Below the pieces are notes generated by a model. It saw only the letters and a program-made list of their open reading frames with translations, searched no databases and was not told the DNA's origin. Positions 22,880-36,109 of a stretch of DNA of 64,000 bases are shown piece by piece; the stretch's first letter is position 1; each line of letters opens with the position of its first letter. A program made the position numbers and the translations under genes. The stretch is from Chrysoperla carnea (Eukaryota; Arthropoda; Insecta; Neuroptera; Chrysopidae): NCBI RefSeq assembly GCF_905475395.1, contig NC_058342.1, forward strand, positions 33,934,140 to 33,998,139, given 5' to 3'.

Positions 22880-24840
22880 CAAAACACAATCAATAATCAG
22901 GCCGGGATTTAGTTTTCAGAATGAACAATTCTGTCTGCGATATTTTAGTAAACAAAACAAATTTTTATTGTAATTTAAAATATGCATAAATTTTCTAAGT
23001 GTCAATAACCGCCGCCTTGACTTTTTCAAATTTATTAGCAAAACAGCAATCAGATTGTAATTAAATAATGATTAGGTATTAATTTCCTTAAAAATATTTT
23101 ACTTCAATTAACTTAGACCCCCCAATTCTTTTAGCATCAAGATTTTAGTTTCATATATGGCCTCAAAAATACGGGAAATATCCAATTTGTCGTAAATATT
23201 CATAATTTGTTGTCGTCCTTGCGTAACTATTTTTAAACAAATTTATGACCTAGGTAAATGTATCACACAAAACAATTTTTGGGTTAAAATTTTCTTACGA
23301 CTTAAGAAATGGTTTTATGGTCAAACTCACTTTTTATGGCAGATAAATTAGGCAATTAAATCCACAACTAAATCAAAACTTTATTTGTACTATCAATATT
23401 TCAACAAACTTTGGACTTGAGTAAATTTAATATAAATAAATTGATTTGGTAAGCTCGAATCGAATTTTATCTTACTGCTCAAAATACGTTCTTCAATAAT
23501 TTGAATGTTGGCATCATTTGGAGTATAAAATTGGTAAGTTTTTTGATACGGAATTAATAAACCTTAAAATATTTTTAAATAGATGTAAATTTGAACAATA
23601 AACAAATTCATTTTAAAATATTTATCAAATTTTGAGTAAATAAAACATGCCCTTGAAATTTGTGGATCATTCACACCTTGACCATTATACCTAGACGTCA
23701 AGGTCTATTTGGAGACTGCACCTTTTGCTCTAATATCTCAAAAACTTAATCGTCCAAGATCGTTTATATTTTTATAAGAATTTTCACACACAAAAATTTG
23801 TCGATTGGGTTAAGAATCTCTGGGACATCGATTGAAATCACTTTGAAATCTAATCTAATCTTCAATTAAATTCAAATTTTTGTATTTTTTTAAACCAAAA
23901 CAGCGGGTATCGAATTTAAGACTCGTATAAGTTGTGCGAATTCGAAATTAACATTTTCCGTTTGAAGCATTTTTCTCGATTAAACATATTTTTTGAGTTT
24001 CAAGCATATGATAACTTAAAAAAGGACCCTATTTAACAGGCATGGACAAACTTGACTCACAGGACTCCTTACTTAACATACCAGTAAGACAAAGAGACAA
24101 CATTTTTTTTTCTACCTATCTCATTACTATTGGAGAAACTGAGATGGGTAAAAGAGTCGTATACCCATCTCATAAAGAGACATACAATAAAGTTTATGAC
24201 ACACAATAAAGTTATAACAATGGGGACTTCGACAAACTATATAAGATAGTTTGCAGCAAAAAAACATTGAAATTATTATTTGGCAATTAAATCACTAATT
24301 TCCGAGATGTTTATTGATTTCAAGCGATAATTCAAATAACAAAATTCCCAGCAAGCAGATTTTCTAAAATGCAATTGATTTAATGAAATAAGTCACCATC
24401 GGAACGGAATCATAATCCAAATGATTTTTGCTTACTTGACCCCATCAATAATGTTAAGATTTACAAAACCATTTTTCATGCGTGATACACTCAGGCATTA
24501 AATGGTTTTTCTTAATAAATATTTTGAAATTATGAATGAAATATTAATGTAATTATTTTATCAAAAAATAAAATAAATAAATAACATCATACGACTTCCA
24601 TGTTTTCTAATCAATTTAGATTATTTATTTGTTTATGGGACTGTGTACTGCCGCGCCGCGCCGTAGATATTGGTACTCTTTCTTCATTCCATTGCAAAAG
24701 TACATAAAATGTACATTCTAGATTAGATAACCACTGCGGACTGCCGCAAACTAGAAATATTTCATTTATTATAACGTTTAATCGAGTATGAAACTGTGTT
24801 TGTGTTTAACTCTTGAAAATATTTTTTTCAATTCATAAAA
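22880..24840. other. Upstream region of SLC41; AT-rich spacer
   Basis: The SLC41 promoter and any 5'UTR exon should lie here (TTTATAG at 22867 could be an acceptor), but no TATA/initiator pair stands out. A 23940-24030 hairpin-like segment (GTTTGAAGCATTTTTCTCG ... GTTTCAAGCATATGATAACT) is related to that at 55565-55660. Confidence 0.4.
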
Positions 24841-24844
24841 CAAC

Positions 24845-25050
24845 AATTCTCGGGTACGAAACCCTAAATTCGCACTTGAAACATAGCTAAGAACACTGTC
24901 CATTGAATTACCTTTCAAACAAAACCAAAAAAATTAAAATCGTTTTACCCGTTTAGGCGCTACGATGACACAGACAGACAGACAGACAGACAGACACATA
25001 TACATAGTGGTCAAACTTATAACACCCCTTTTTTGTAGTTCGGGGGTTGA
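24845..25050 (-). repeat. Dispersed repeat family A with (GACA)n
   Basis: Minus-strand copy with ACAGACAGACAGACAGACAG at about 24971-24995, followed on the plus strand by GTGGTCAAACTTATAACACC. Confidence 0.8.
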
Positions 25051-25059
25051 AAATGAATA

Positions 25060-25750
25060 CAACGAACTTTATATCCCTATAAGTCCTTCTAGGGAGCGTA
25101 CATAAACTACGCGGCTCAATTACAGCCCCTTTGGATTCTCCCCTCCTCACAAGGGTAAAGATGTAAGCAAAAAGATATTAACTTCTGAGATTTTCGGGCC
25201 TGTTCGTGTACTTTTTTTAATTTTTTTGTGCAAATTAATTTATATAAAATTATGTAGAGGTTATGCTTTACAAAATTAAAAAATATTTAACGTGCGAAAT
25301 ATTTGACGCATGCGTAGAATGCGAGAAAAAATCTTTCATCACGTGAGTAGGGTCAGTGTTGCAACCTACGCCGTCTTATACTGGACTTTCTCGGTTCAGG
25401 CTTAGTGAAATAAAAGCAATAATATTATTTATTATTGAAATATTAATATAATTATTGATAAATAAATATAAAAAAAACACTCCGAAGGCTTTAAATATTT
25501 CTTTTCAAAAACGATAAGATTAAATTTCTTATAATTGTTTAAAAATAAAAAAATAAAAACCTATTTTTATTAAAAATTATAAGTTTTCTATGAATTGCAA
25601 AATTTATTTCGTTTGTCAAGTGAAATTTTTCTTCACATGTGCCGATTTTTAATAATCAATTTTGATGTTCAATAAATATACATATCAGTAAATCGTTTAT
25701 AAAAGTATCATGACCGGCCGCAGAATTTTTTTCATGATGAGGCAAACCCT
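25060..25750. other. Unannotated AT-rich spacer
   Basis: No gene. Positions 25075-25150 have higher GC with a GGGAGCGTACATAAACTACG segment, possibly old repeat. Confidence 0.3.
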
Positions 25751-25756
25751 AACTGT

Positions 25757-25815
25757 CAAGGTTAGGTTAGGTTAGAGTTGCTGTCCTGGAGTGGGACACA
25801 CTTAGACCATAGGGT
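25757..25815 (-). mobile_element. LINE 3'-end stub
   Basis: On the minus strand reads CCCTATGGTCTAAGTGTGTC, then CCACTCCAGGACAGC and (TAACC)n: only the last 60 bp of the LINE seen at 4155-4543, the extreme of 5' truncation. Confidence 0.8.
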
Positions 25816-25829
25816 ATAAACACATGATT

Positions 25830-26430
25830 TTGTAAACGCTTGAGGAATTTCTAACGACAGAAGATATAAAAAAGATTTACTTTAATTATAAGGCCCTTTT
25901 TTTAAGTAAGGGTAAGTGAGTTCTAGCCGCATTGTACCAGTCTTTTTTGGTCAAAATTTACTCAACATTACGCCTCATGACTATTTCACAAAAATTCTCC
26001 CGAGGAAAAATGAAGGCTTGGTCGTAATGAAACCAGTAAGAGCCACAAATTTTAAGATTGTAGTTTCTCAATAAATATATCAGTCGCTTAGCAACTGAAG
26101 ATCCACTTAAATTATAGTTAATTCCAAAACTGATGTTTTATCAATGATATGGCATTAAAACATTAAAAAAAATTTTGTCAAAATTATCAATCAAAGTTTT
26201 TTTTTTTTAATGTTTGTGTTAAATTTTATGTACAAAGTACGATTATATAAGCTACGATTAATTCACGATCTGAATAAATCTAAATTCCATGTTAAAATAT
26301 TTCAACTGGAAAACTTTATAAAATTAAGATTTTCTGTATATAATTTTCTGGGCTTTATTTCCTAATAAAGACAAACTATCCAATTTTTAATATGATTTTT
26401 GAATTCTACATATTTTTAAATCGATATGCA
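25830..26430. other. Unannotated AT-rich spacer
   Basis: No gene or assignable repeat. Confidence 0.3.
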
Positions 26431-26840
26431 AGGATTGAATAATTCTAGGGATTTCAATAAAACTTTATAAATACATTTTTTGATTAACAAAGTCTCTATA
26501 TCAAAAAATCTAGCGAGTGTGATAAAAAACTATCTAAAATATTTAGACAATCTTGTAGTTTATAAAAATTACCATCAAAATATAAGGTTGTCGATGATAT
26601 CAAAACAAAATTTTAATTTAATTATGAGTTCATCGAAGATCCATCAGTTGATGAACAGAGACGACTATAGTTAGTTTATTAATGATTGAAGAGAGATATT
26701 TATATTATCAAATTTATAAGCATCACTTGCACACAATATATTATATATTTTTGTAGGTGCGTAGTATTGTAAAGCCAAAAATAACACATTATTTGACTAC
26801 AAAGCATGCATTTAGTTTATAAATCGTCGATATTAACTCA
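26425..26840 (+). repeat. Dispersed repeat family C, internally deleted copy
   Basis: Matches 49440-50000 but lacks about 120 bp after GATTAACAAAGT, joining straight to CTCTATATCAAAAAATCTAG. The recurrent ATG frame of the family survives in shortened form (64 codons, 26480-26674). Confidence 0.85.
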
Positions 26841-27194
26841 AAAATATTGAACGTGTTCGACTAGCCTTAGGATAGAAATTCAGGTTCAAACGCGTGTCTG
26901 ATTTAAACACTATACTCAATAATAGTTAATACTCATATTTAGTGATAAATGTCAAATTTTATGGCTTGAGTTTATTCATTATTTGAAAGAAAGAAAATAT
27001 TACAATGTCCTTCAACGATTTTCTTGTCGTTCAAAGTTTATTCAAAATGAAAAATAATTTTTCATTTAAACAAAAAATTGTTAAAATTATATAAATTATG
27101 ATCAATTAATGATTTATGTTCAACTTAAACCATTGTTCAATTCAAATATGAGTTGCTTCCTTTATTAATTGGACATTATGTAACTTTAAGGTGA

Positions 27195-27415
27195 TTGATT
27201 TCCTACAGTATTGTGAAAAAATTTTGGTTTATTGCATGGTACATACATATAAACTAAATACATGCTTTGTAGTCAAATAATGTGCTATTTTTAGTTTTAC
27301 AATGCCACACAACTACAAAAATATATAATATATTGTATGCAAGTGACACTTATAGATTTGATAATCAATTAATAAACTAACTATAGTCGTCTCTGTTCAT
27401 CAAATGATGGATCTT
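27195..27415 (-). repeat. Dispersed repeat family C, partial
   Basis: From TACAGTATTGTGAAAAAATT to GTCGTCTCTGTTCATCAAAT, then cut off by the next element. Confidence 0.85.
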
Positions 27416-27850
27416 AATGTCACTTCCCGCTGTCTGTACCTATCATGTCGCTATATATGCTTACTTCATTAAAACTACGCAACGGATTTTGATGTGCTTT
27501 GTTCTAATAGATAGAGTTATTCAAGATGAAAGTTTTTATGTAAAAAACATGCATAATATAGTAGAGTAGGGGGTTGAAACAGGGGTTGAAAGGGATGTGC
27601 TTCAAAAATCAGCTTCAAGGATTGTTTTTATCTATTTTTATCCTTCGGGGGGTGGAATGGTGGAGCGAGAAAGTGGTGGAGAGCGAAAAGGGGATGATGA
27701 TTGCACAAACTTGTGCTTTTTCTTTTAAGACTCAGATAAAGATAGAGATCAAGATTGCTGAAGTCAAAAGTCAAAAAAAGCAAGCAGTTTTCCAGTGGCT
27801 CAGAAGCAAAAAATATTTAAAAAAACGAGGGTTTTATTGAGATTTATTGA
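27416..27850 (+). mobile_element. Helitron-like non-autonomous fragment (probable)
   Basis: CACTTCCCGCTGTCTGTACC, then AAACTACGCAACGGATTTTG and AATAGATAGAGTTATTCAAG: this order is the familiar 5' part of insect non-autonomous Helitrons. The open frame at 27574-27840 within it has no recognised domain. The CTAG-type 3' end is not seen here. Confidence 0.5.
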
Positions 27851-27954
27851 GAAACGGGTTTAAAGACGAATATGACTAAAAAAAATTGTTTTATTGTTTC
27901 CAACTAAAAGATACTTTTGCATCTAATTAGTCTTCTGAATCAATTTTGAGAATA

Positions 27955-28085
27955 AAAATCCATTCATTATATTTTGTCCGGAAATTTAATATAAATACTC
28001 CACTGTGTCGGTCGTTAAAAACAGTTCAGTTCAATATTTGTCGGTCTCTATAACCGATCTGTGAATATAAGAAATATTATTATCA
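27955..28085 (+). promoter_or_regulatory. TATA and initiator-like segment shared with 37.2 kb repeat (family H)
   Basis: TATAAATA at 27990-27997 followed about 33-38 bp later by ACAGT/TCAGT initiator-like motifs. TTTGTCCGGAAATTTAATAT and the following TATAAATACTCC also occur near 37200, so this is probably the promoter of a repeated element, LTR-like, not of a unique gene. Confidence 0.35.
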
Positions 28086-28473
28086 CATCACTGATTTTGA
28101 TTATATTATTTATTATATGTATAAATTTATTAATATAAACAATCAATTCATTGGCTTTGATTGTATTTGTTAATATAAACAATCAATTAGGTACTTATTT
28201 TATCAACATTAAAAAAAAAAAAAAAAAAACATTAAAATTTTTGATTATAAATAATTTGAAAAATATTTACGTGTATGATTACAAATGAAATGATTACAGT
28301 CATTAACGAACCCAACTCCAAATGATTTTAATGATTATTTATTATGAAGTCACACACATATGTTTATCGCGATTATTTAATATATTAGTATTAAGGTTGT
28401 ACGATCACGCGTTCTTTTATCTTTACTCTTGCTAACATTTGGATCATTTATTTTTGCAATATAATCCAGAAAC

Positions 28474-29022
28474 TTAAGGTAGGACGAGCACCAACGCAAT
28501 TTTAAATTCTTTGATGATGAATTTTTTTATAACTTCTTGAATGTAGACGAAAAATAACAATACAATTTTTTTCGAAATATCGAAAGCAAAATAAATAAAC
28601 ACAATTTTCGATATTTTGAAAATTACTCCAGATGTCGAAAAATTTTATTCTTACTTTTCGTCTTATAGTTTCAAGTTATAGCATAATTCACCATTTAAAC
28701 TACGGAGCCAAGACCCAATTGACCCGATGTTGCTCATTTACGAACTCGACCTAACTTTTTGCGTTCTGAACACGCTAAAAAAATTTCAGCTTGATATCAT
28801 TTTTGAGTCTTGTACACAGACAGACAGACAGATAACCGGAAATGGACTAATTAGGTGATTTTATGAACACCTATACCAAAAAGTTTGTTGATAGCATCAA
28901 TATTTTTAAGCGTTACAAACTTGCGACTAAACTTAGTATACCTTGATATATATGACATATATACATGGTATAAAAATCAGGCCGTTTTATTTAAAATTGC
29001 CAAGGTGCGCATACATCCTTAA
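28474..29022. mobile_element. MITE family I bounded by TTAA, with nested family B
   Basis: Ends TTAAGGTAGGACGAGC and GCGCATACATCCTTAA are imperfect inverted repeats. Interior includes GATGATGAATTTTTTTATAA and CGATATTTTGAAAATTACTC. A family B copy (28690-28980) is inserted inside. Relatives at 33633-33850 and 47795-47959. Confidence 0.6.
28690..28980 (+). repeat. Dispersed repeat family B
   Basis: GGAGCCAAGACCCAATTGAC to CATATATACATGGTATAAAA, with ACAGACAGACAGACAG in the middle. Confidence 0.8.
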
Positions 29023-29029
29023 ACCGACA

Positions 29030-29245
29030 AAAAAAAAAATTATACTAAATTGCAAACTGAATTCAAATAACCAATCATTATTATTATAATTAGTCAACGG
29101 ACCAATATTTATAATTTCGAATTTGCTTTAATTTGAAAATTATAAACAGGAAGGCGAAAATCAAATACAGGATTCACTTCGCTGAAGTTCTGGTTTCTCA
29201 TCAGGAGCGAACATCACAATTTACAGGAATTATTATACTCGGCCA
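29030..29245. other. Unannotated spacer
   Basis: Nothing recognised. Confidence 0.3.
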
Positions 29246-29248
29246 CTC

Positions 29249-29421
29249 AGGAGAGCTTAAGGCGATAGACTTTAACCGTTTGTTTACTTAGACTTAGGTT
29301 GCGTATTCGAATCCAGGCAGCACGAAATTTAATAAATAAAGAAAAACAAATAATGATGTGGATGGCCTCTGTTATAGGCGTATACGTCAGACAAACGGAG
29401 GTTAAACTCGATTATTATAAT
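29249..29421 (+). mobile_element. SINE family 1, internally deleted
   Basis: Head through B box (GTATTCGAATCCAGGCAGC), then a jump to GATGTGGATGGCCTCTGTTA and the ACGGAGGTTAAACTCG end; about 120 bp of body are missing. Confidence 0.8.
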
Positions 29422-29784
29422 TATGTTATTTGATACTAACTTAGGTAGCTATCATAAAAAGCAAAAATTAATGACGCAAATATTTGAAAGCTGAAATGAC
29501 TCGAATTAAAGTTTCTCGTCTTTAATTCCATAATTTTGTTTCTAATCTAAAGCGATCAACAAATTGACGGAAAAAAACATTTGATTATTGTTTAAATATT
29601 ATAGTAAGTACACAATTATTTATGTTTTTTGTATTTTTCCAGTAAAAAAAAAAAACATACAATCGATAACAAAAAATTTTTGATAAAAAATTACAACTTT
29701 ATTGCACCATCATAAAAATAAAATCCAGGTCTCACAACGTTTCACGTTTATTTGCATAATAGTACGACTTATTTCTAAAGAAGT

Positions 29785-30310
29785 CAAAACAAACAATTGA
29801 CCGAGTTAATTGTTGAAATACCATGTATAGACAGATTTGATTACGTAATTGTTTGTTTTTTCACGTCATGTAAGTAAAGAAAGATAGCCAGCCATACTAA
29901 TTTGCACTATCACGGGTCAACAGTAACGTTTTCGAAAAAATGTTTGAAACAAAAGTTGTTTATTTTTTTATAAGGAACATTTCTTAAATTTAAACTTTTG
30001 TTCTATCTCTAACGGTTTACAAGATGGATTCTTCGGACACAAGACCGAATTGAATTATGTTGCTCATTTACGTACTCGAGCACACTTTTTGCGTCCTGAG
30101 CACGCTGTAAAAATTTCAACTTGATATTTTTTTTCGTTTTTGAGTTATCGTGTTGTCAGGCGGACAGTCAGACAACCGGAAATGGACTAATTAGGTGATT
30201 TCATGAACACCTGTACGAAAATTTGGTTGCATCAATATTTTTAAGCGTTATAAACTTGGTACTAAACTTAGTATACCTTGATATATTTCATATACATGGT
30301 ATAATAATGA
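29785..30310 (+). repeat. Dispersed repeat family B, near full length
   Basis: From AACAAACAATTGACCGAGTT through TTTCGAAAAAATGTTTGAAA, CTATCTCTAACGGTTTACAA and GGAAATGGACTAATTAGGTG to CATATACATGGTATAATAAT. Confidence 0.85.
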
Positions 30311-30319
30311 TTAGTAAAT

Positions 30320-32000
30320 CTATGAGTCCATAAACCGATTTTTGGGCATAAAATGGAAACTTTTGAATGAATTCAGAATTTCATTTTTGGTATAAAAAGG
30401 TACACTGATGTTTTTTTGTGGTAGGCTCAATTTTTCCAAACTTGGTTTATCTGAAACCTAGGTATCCAATTTTGGGTGTAGATGTGCCCTCTATGTTGGA
30501 CATGGTTATTTGGAGCTAATCATAATGAGTCAGGCTTTACCCAATCTGATTCTGTTAGAAGATACATTAAAGTTCGTCTACTAGGCACGTTTTGGTAGTA
30601 TTTGGCAACTAAATCCGCCACTGTTTAACGGATGTTGAAACAAAATTTTAATTGGCGTCAGTCAACATAATTATTCATCGATTATTTATAAAAGAATGTC
30701 TTATTATCAATCAACAAAATAATGGTTTTGATTAGTTTCAAATATTTTAGTCTAAGCGCTGTCACTATCAGTTTAAGTGCCAAATTAAGATATCAGCGAA
30801 GGGAATTCATGAAAACCTCTTGAAATATCAATTATTTAAACACATTTTTATACTTAACAAGAAATATATAAACTTTTCTTCAATAATACAATTTTTTTTG
30901 CCAGCACCGTTCAGACTAAACAATTAATACGTTTGCATAATAATTGATTGAAAGTAATTTATTATCGAGTGCACTCATGCTAAATACTATATTTCCTTGC
31001 ACAACCGATTTGTTAGATTACCAGAAAAATCAGTTCAAGTTCTATGTAAGATATCGGAAAATATTCACTCACAATTTTTAAATATTGAAAAGTTTTTCAG
31101 AAAACAAGTGAAATTTATAAAATTTAAAAAACCCCCGACAAATGCGATTTACTCCAGTTCAATAAAACGATCAATGTTAAAGTTAACTTTAAAAATTAGT
31201 GAATAGGCAACTTGTATGACGTAACTGTTACGTATTTGTCAAATAATCAAAAACTATTATATATGTATAACGTATACGTAATTCAAGTTGCCTATTTATT
31301 GCCCTACTAATAATATTTGACACCCAAGAAGTACATTCCATTAGGTTTTAGCAGCGGTTTTTGTTATTTGTAATATCTTTTACTGTACTAATAATCGAAA
31401 TGACTTTGACGTTTATAATTTGTATACAAAAAGGTAGTAAATAAACAAAAATAATAATTCTAGCACTAATCAAGTAAGCACGTGTTATCAATTCGTCATA
31501 ATAATTAAATGAATGCCTGGTAACAATAATTATTCGCTAATTTGTTTTGCTGACATTGTAAAATGAAACGAAAAACGTGTCGATACATGCACTTGCATTG
31601 GTAGCGGTCTATACTTTGTCGTGTATACTCAAGTTTAGTCTGCACTTGAAGAACAGATCGTGTCTACAAAAATATTTTTAATAACTGTCAGCTGATTTAA
31701 TTAATATAATTTTTTAATAACTTTATTATTATTATTTTTTTAATGTATAGTTAAAATCGATTAATACTGACATCGAAAGATGACCTTTAATAATTTACAT
31801 CGAAAAAATTTCCTAATTAAAAAATGACGGAAACGTTAAAAATAAATGGCGTTCGTTAATTGGTCACGCGCATTATGAGGGAATTTCTTAGACAAAAGAA
31901 TATCGTCTAATTAAAAAGTTGAAAATTTAATTACTGACTTCTGACGTGTGAATTATTTAAATTATTTATTTTATTTAAATTCATTATCTAAGATGACAAC
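30320..32000. other. Unannotated AT-rich spacer with a family A stub
   Basis: At 31105-31140 the AATTTAAAAAACCCCCGACA end of family A is present alone. The rest shows no gene; the 30997-31206 frame runs through that stub. Confidence 0.35.
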
Positions 32001-32099
32001 TTAAATGTGCTTTTCCAGTGGCGCAAGGAGCAATTGCTATTCCTAGGCCTCCTAGCTGTAAGCAGGCGGTCAAATTGGTTTTATTGTTCATTACAGCTA

Positions 32100-32310
32100 A
32101 GGTGATTGTAAACCTACCGTATTGTAAAAAAAATTTTGGTTTATTGCACGGTATTCAAATTCATGCTTTGTAGTCAAATAATGTGATTTTTTTTTGCTTC
32201 ACAATACCACGCAACTACAAAAATATATAATATATTGTGTGCAAGTGATGCTTATTAATTTGATAATATAGATATCGCCCTTCAATCATCAATCATCAAT
32301 ACTCATTCAA
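32100..32310 (-). repeat. Dispersed repeat family C, partial
   Basis: GTGATTGTAAACCTACCGTA to TTGATAATATAGATATCGCC. The surrounding CAGTGGCGCAAGG (32018) and TACGCCACTG (near 32347) could be hAT-like ends around it, but no target duplication is seen. Confidence 0.8.
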
Positions 32311-32557
32311 CTATTCCCTCCGACCTTCTTTCTTAAATACGCCACTGCATTAAACATAATCCACTATTTATTTTACATTATAATTCATTAAAATTTTAAG
32401 CCATTTATTATTATTATTTTTTTTTTTTTTACGATTCGCAAAACAAAAAGACATTTATGATCAATTATGTAACACATTTTAACAAATTAAATGATAAATT
32501 AATGTCAAACACACGAATTGGTTATGACGACCAATTGGTAAAGTATTTATATAAAGA

Positions 32558-33136
32558 CAGTGAAACCTGGTTAAATGAGACATCAATGGACCTGCAAATT
32601 AGTCTCACTTATAAAGGTATTCCATTTACTCAGTGTCTCAAATATCCTGGTACAATTAAATATATGTCTCATTTACAGAGGGACTGACAGGTCTTCAATC
32701 CATTGGCTACATTTGTTAACATCAACAGCGTTACTTTCTCCAGAAATTGACTATACCGTTTATTTTTTTAAACCAAAACAAAAAATTATGAATACCGAGC
32801 CTTCACGGTATATCTTGTACCTTCCCTGGTAAAAAATTTCGATTCAATTCCGATTAAAATTGCCAATTTATTCCGATTCAATCCAATAGAATCCAATATA
32901 AAATTTCCAATTCGATGATAATATGATGATCGTGTGATAATAAAGCAAAATTAAAACTGAAGGGCATTGAGGCTCAAAATTAGTTAAGTGTGGAATTTGC
33001 AACAAATCCCAGATATAGAGGTTTGATTCGTCCATCTAAGAGAAGTAATTCAATTCCAAAATGTTGGGACCTGAGCATGGGTTCCAGCTATTGACGTTTC
33101 TTACAAATACAGGTCTCACTTAGCCATGTTCCACTG
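32558..33136. mobile_element. pogo/Tigger-like non-autonomous element
   Basis: Terminal inverted repeats CAGTGAAACCTGGTTAAATG and CTTAGCCATGTTCCACTG, followed on the right by TA as expected for this superfamily (left flank mutated). No transposase frame; the short frames at 32457-32832 are not conserved proteins. Holds a family E MITE fragment at 32822-32930. Confidence 0.65.
32822..32930. mobile_element. MITE family E fragment
   Basis: CCCTGGTAAAAAATTTCGAT and the repeated TTCCGATTCAATC motifs match the element at 18571-18821. Confidence 0.6.
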
Positions 33137-33144
33137 TACATTTC

Positions 33145-34480
33145 AGTAACTCCTTAGCTATCGGGTTTTGGACAAAAGTACGTAAAGCAATTACTTAAAA
33201 TTGTCCAAAGATTACGTTTTTAAATTTATGTCCATCGAGTCACAGGCACTCTGTTTTTCCGGAGATAGCAACTAGTAATAATGAAAATATAAACCACAGG
33301 AAAATCTTGAAGGTCTAGTGAATATGTCCCACTGTGCCAGTTGCAATGGTTTGGTTTCATTTTCTTTTTTCTTCTAAAGTATGATGAGAATTTACTTTGC
33401 AAATTAAGTGATGATAAGTAATTATTTTTAAATAATCAATGATTTTTATTAATTATTCAAACATTAATTATGAGATTTAAAAAATGTAAATCATGTAAAA
33501 AAAAATAATCATAAATTATTAAATCAAACAATATTGATTGTATTTCCTTAGACTAGCCTCAAACATCAAAATTGAAAAAATATTTTTTTAAAATTTGTTT
33601 CCTTCTAATTCGATCGTCATGCCCATACATCCTTAAGGTAGTATGAGCGTCAAGGAAAGCTTAGACTTGTGGTTGAAATTTTTTGTACCTTATTTTCAAC
33701 TTTGATGATGAATTTTGTTATAACTTCATGAATGTAGACGAAAAATAAGAATAAAATTTTTCGATATCTCTCTTGGTTTTGGAAATATCGAAATCTTAAT
33801 AATTAAACAAAATTTTCAATTTTCGATATTTGTGTCTATCTAAGAGTGGATCTCTTTCTTTACTTACATAGCGTCAAAAAAACGAACAATTTCGTCACCA
33901 ACACTGTTTACACATGGTATTTCAACAATTAAATCACTCAATTGTTTATTTTCACTTGTTTATTATGAATATTTTGAAAAGTAAATGTTAAAAATGAAAA
34001 GTAATAAGTACAAAATTTTTAAACTTACCATGTGAGCAAAATTTAGCTAATAAATTCATTGACGTTCAATAAATATTTATATTGAATTAATTATTATTTA
34101 AATTAATTATGATTACAATCTATAACAAATTAATTAATCTCAGAATTGATTAGTGGATTACAACATGTCTATACTTGTATGAACACTTGTAAATTTGTTC
34201 ATCGTCAGGGTAGTGTTTGGGTCTTGCTTCAAAATTGTTTCAGAAATGAACGGACCTATAATATGTATAAGTGACAATCAAAATTTTAGCACAAAAAGCC
34301 ATCTTTATGGCAAAAAATGGTTCGAATTTCACCTTTGAAAATTTTAGTCCAAAGAAGTAAGTTTGTTGGCCAAAAATAGAACGATTCCCGTACTAGAGTA
34401 TCATATTGTTTAATTCAGGTCCAGATATAATAGAACATTAACATTTACTACTAATAAATAAAGCACAAACCTTCGTCTTC
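33145..34480. other. Spacer with family I half-copy
   Basis: 33633-33850 is a half-copy of family I opening with TTAAGGTAGTATGAGCG, abutting the opposite end (CCATACATCCTTAA) of another. Otherwise AT-rich, no gene. Confidence 0.45.
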
Positions 34481-34489
34481 AATATAAAC

Positions 34490-34750
34490 AAAACAATCCT
34501 AACTTTATTGCACTAGCACATACACATAAATTGAATAACACGGTAAATCGAGAGAAACTCCAATAATAACATGCATCTGTAAGAGTAGATAGGTTGCGGT
34601 TTACAAAACAGGCAAAAGGCCAGGTTAAGGTAGCTCAAGTGGCCTGTTTGGAGTGGAGTACCTACACCAAAAACAACTTTCAATGCCAAAAAAAAAGAGT
34701 TCAATTATTTGAAGTGGGCGTGATCTGCCCAGATTCGATAAAAATAAGAA
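34490..34750 (+). repeat. Dispersed repeat family H, copy 1
   Basis: TTATTGCACTAGCACATACAC, CGGTAAATCGAGAGAAACTC, GGTTTACAAAACAGGCAAAA, AACAACTTTCAATGCC: the same order as 37020-37200. Possibly an LTR remnant; no tRNA primer site identified. Confidence 0.6.
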
Positions 34751-34759
34751 CGATTCTCT

Positions 34760-35505
34760 GACGTAAGTTGCGTTTGCGCATTAACAGTCTTGGATAAGTT
34801 CTTACTGTAAGTGGACATGTGCGCCAGTAAGTCACACCCAAAAAAAAAAAAAAAACGTTTGCGCATCGTTCTCTTTTTACCGAGTCTGGAATCTTAATTG
34901 AGTGTGCCATTAAACTTTTAATTTTAAACTTGATATTGAAATTCAATATAATTTAACGAAAGAAAACATTAAACTAAATTCAATATTTAAACGTTTATTA
35001 TTTATTTTTAAAGATAAGGACTAAATATATTTAAAATATTAATTTAGTAATCATAGACATAATAAATATTATAGTCGTCCAAATAAATTTCGTCCAGATT
35101 TATTAGTTTTATTGAAAATAATATTATAATCAAACCTGTTATATCGCAGTCACTTATCTCGACCAATTAAGGTAGTACGAGCTTCAATATATATATTTTT
35201 ATAATGAGGGAAAATTGTGTGACACCCTATCTTTATTGCATAAAAATTAATATAGGAAATATTAAAATTTATTGAAATTAATAACAAAAATATTCAATAT
35301 TTTGTAGATAATTTTTTTTATCTGTAATTATCAACAGTAATTTAAAAATGTACATCAACTAACACTGATAAATGTTTAAATATTCGAGATGTACTGAGTT
35401 TATTACACTATAGAATTTTTCTTGTGTTTTTGACACAAAATCTAATAAAAGGCTTGATTTTGTTTATATGAAGTTGGACTAAGTCTAAATCAATTCTGAA
35501 AATTT
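34760..35505. other. Unannotated AT-rich spacer
   Basis: A truncated family I end (CAATTAAGGTAGTACGAGC) at about 35163. No gene. Confidence 0.3.
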
Positions 35506-35514
35506 TAGGGAGGG

Positions 35515-36094
35515 GGGGATTTTTGACCTAAAACGCGGGTAAGCCTTGCTTTGATGTCATATCGGTATGAGTCATAGACCATCAGTTAGTTCAGTGTAGA
35601 CAACTGGGTATAATATATAAATAGATAATAAGTATTTATATTTATTATAATCAGATGTCTATGAATATATCTGTCAAACTTATTTGTATTATTTCATATA
35701 GTGATACCCATATTACGTCATGAAATTGGATGCCCGCGTTTTTGACAGTTTAAAAGAAGGTTTAAAATTTAAGTTTTTGACAAGAAAGTTTGTGTATTTT
35801 TCCGAAATAAATTTTTGGTGTCTTTTTATTAGCAAAATCAACATTTTGAAGTACTTTTTCAAAAATAGTAGACTACCCTATTGATTGTCCACTCAAATAA
35901 GTATAGCTATGATAAATCATTTCAACTACAGAACCAAAATGTGCGTAGCAAAACATGCTTGACTAACAAGAAATGAACCATAAATAACTTATGAAATTTT
36001 AATAATTTTCCAAAATGCAAAAACCAAAAATAAAAAAATTTGAATTTCGTATCCAAATGAGCAGTAATTGAAGCGAAGGTCAACATCGTAAATG
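35515..36094 (-). repeat. Dispersed repeat family F, copy 2 (left arm of a large inverted repeat)
   Basis: Reverse-complement twin of 39484-40063, with very few differences. Includes CGCGTTTTTGACAGTTTAAA, ATTATTATAAATATAAA-like and CAAAATTTCATAAGTTAT-like segments (given on either strand). Confidence 0.88.
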
Positions 36095-36109
36095 AAGCGT
36101 TCAACTAAA

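Noticed and set aside
27574-27840. 88-codon frame in the Helitron-like fragment
   Set aside because: The frame starts inside repeat sequence and shows no Rep/helicase motif or other family feature.
35922-36104. Similar 60-70 codon frames at 35922-36104 and 39496-39708 as a conserved gene pair
   Set aside because: They lie in the two inverted family F repeat arms; similarity is of the DNA, and the frame is low-complexity F/H/L rich.
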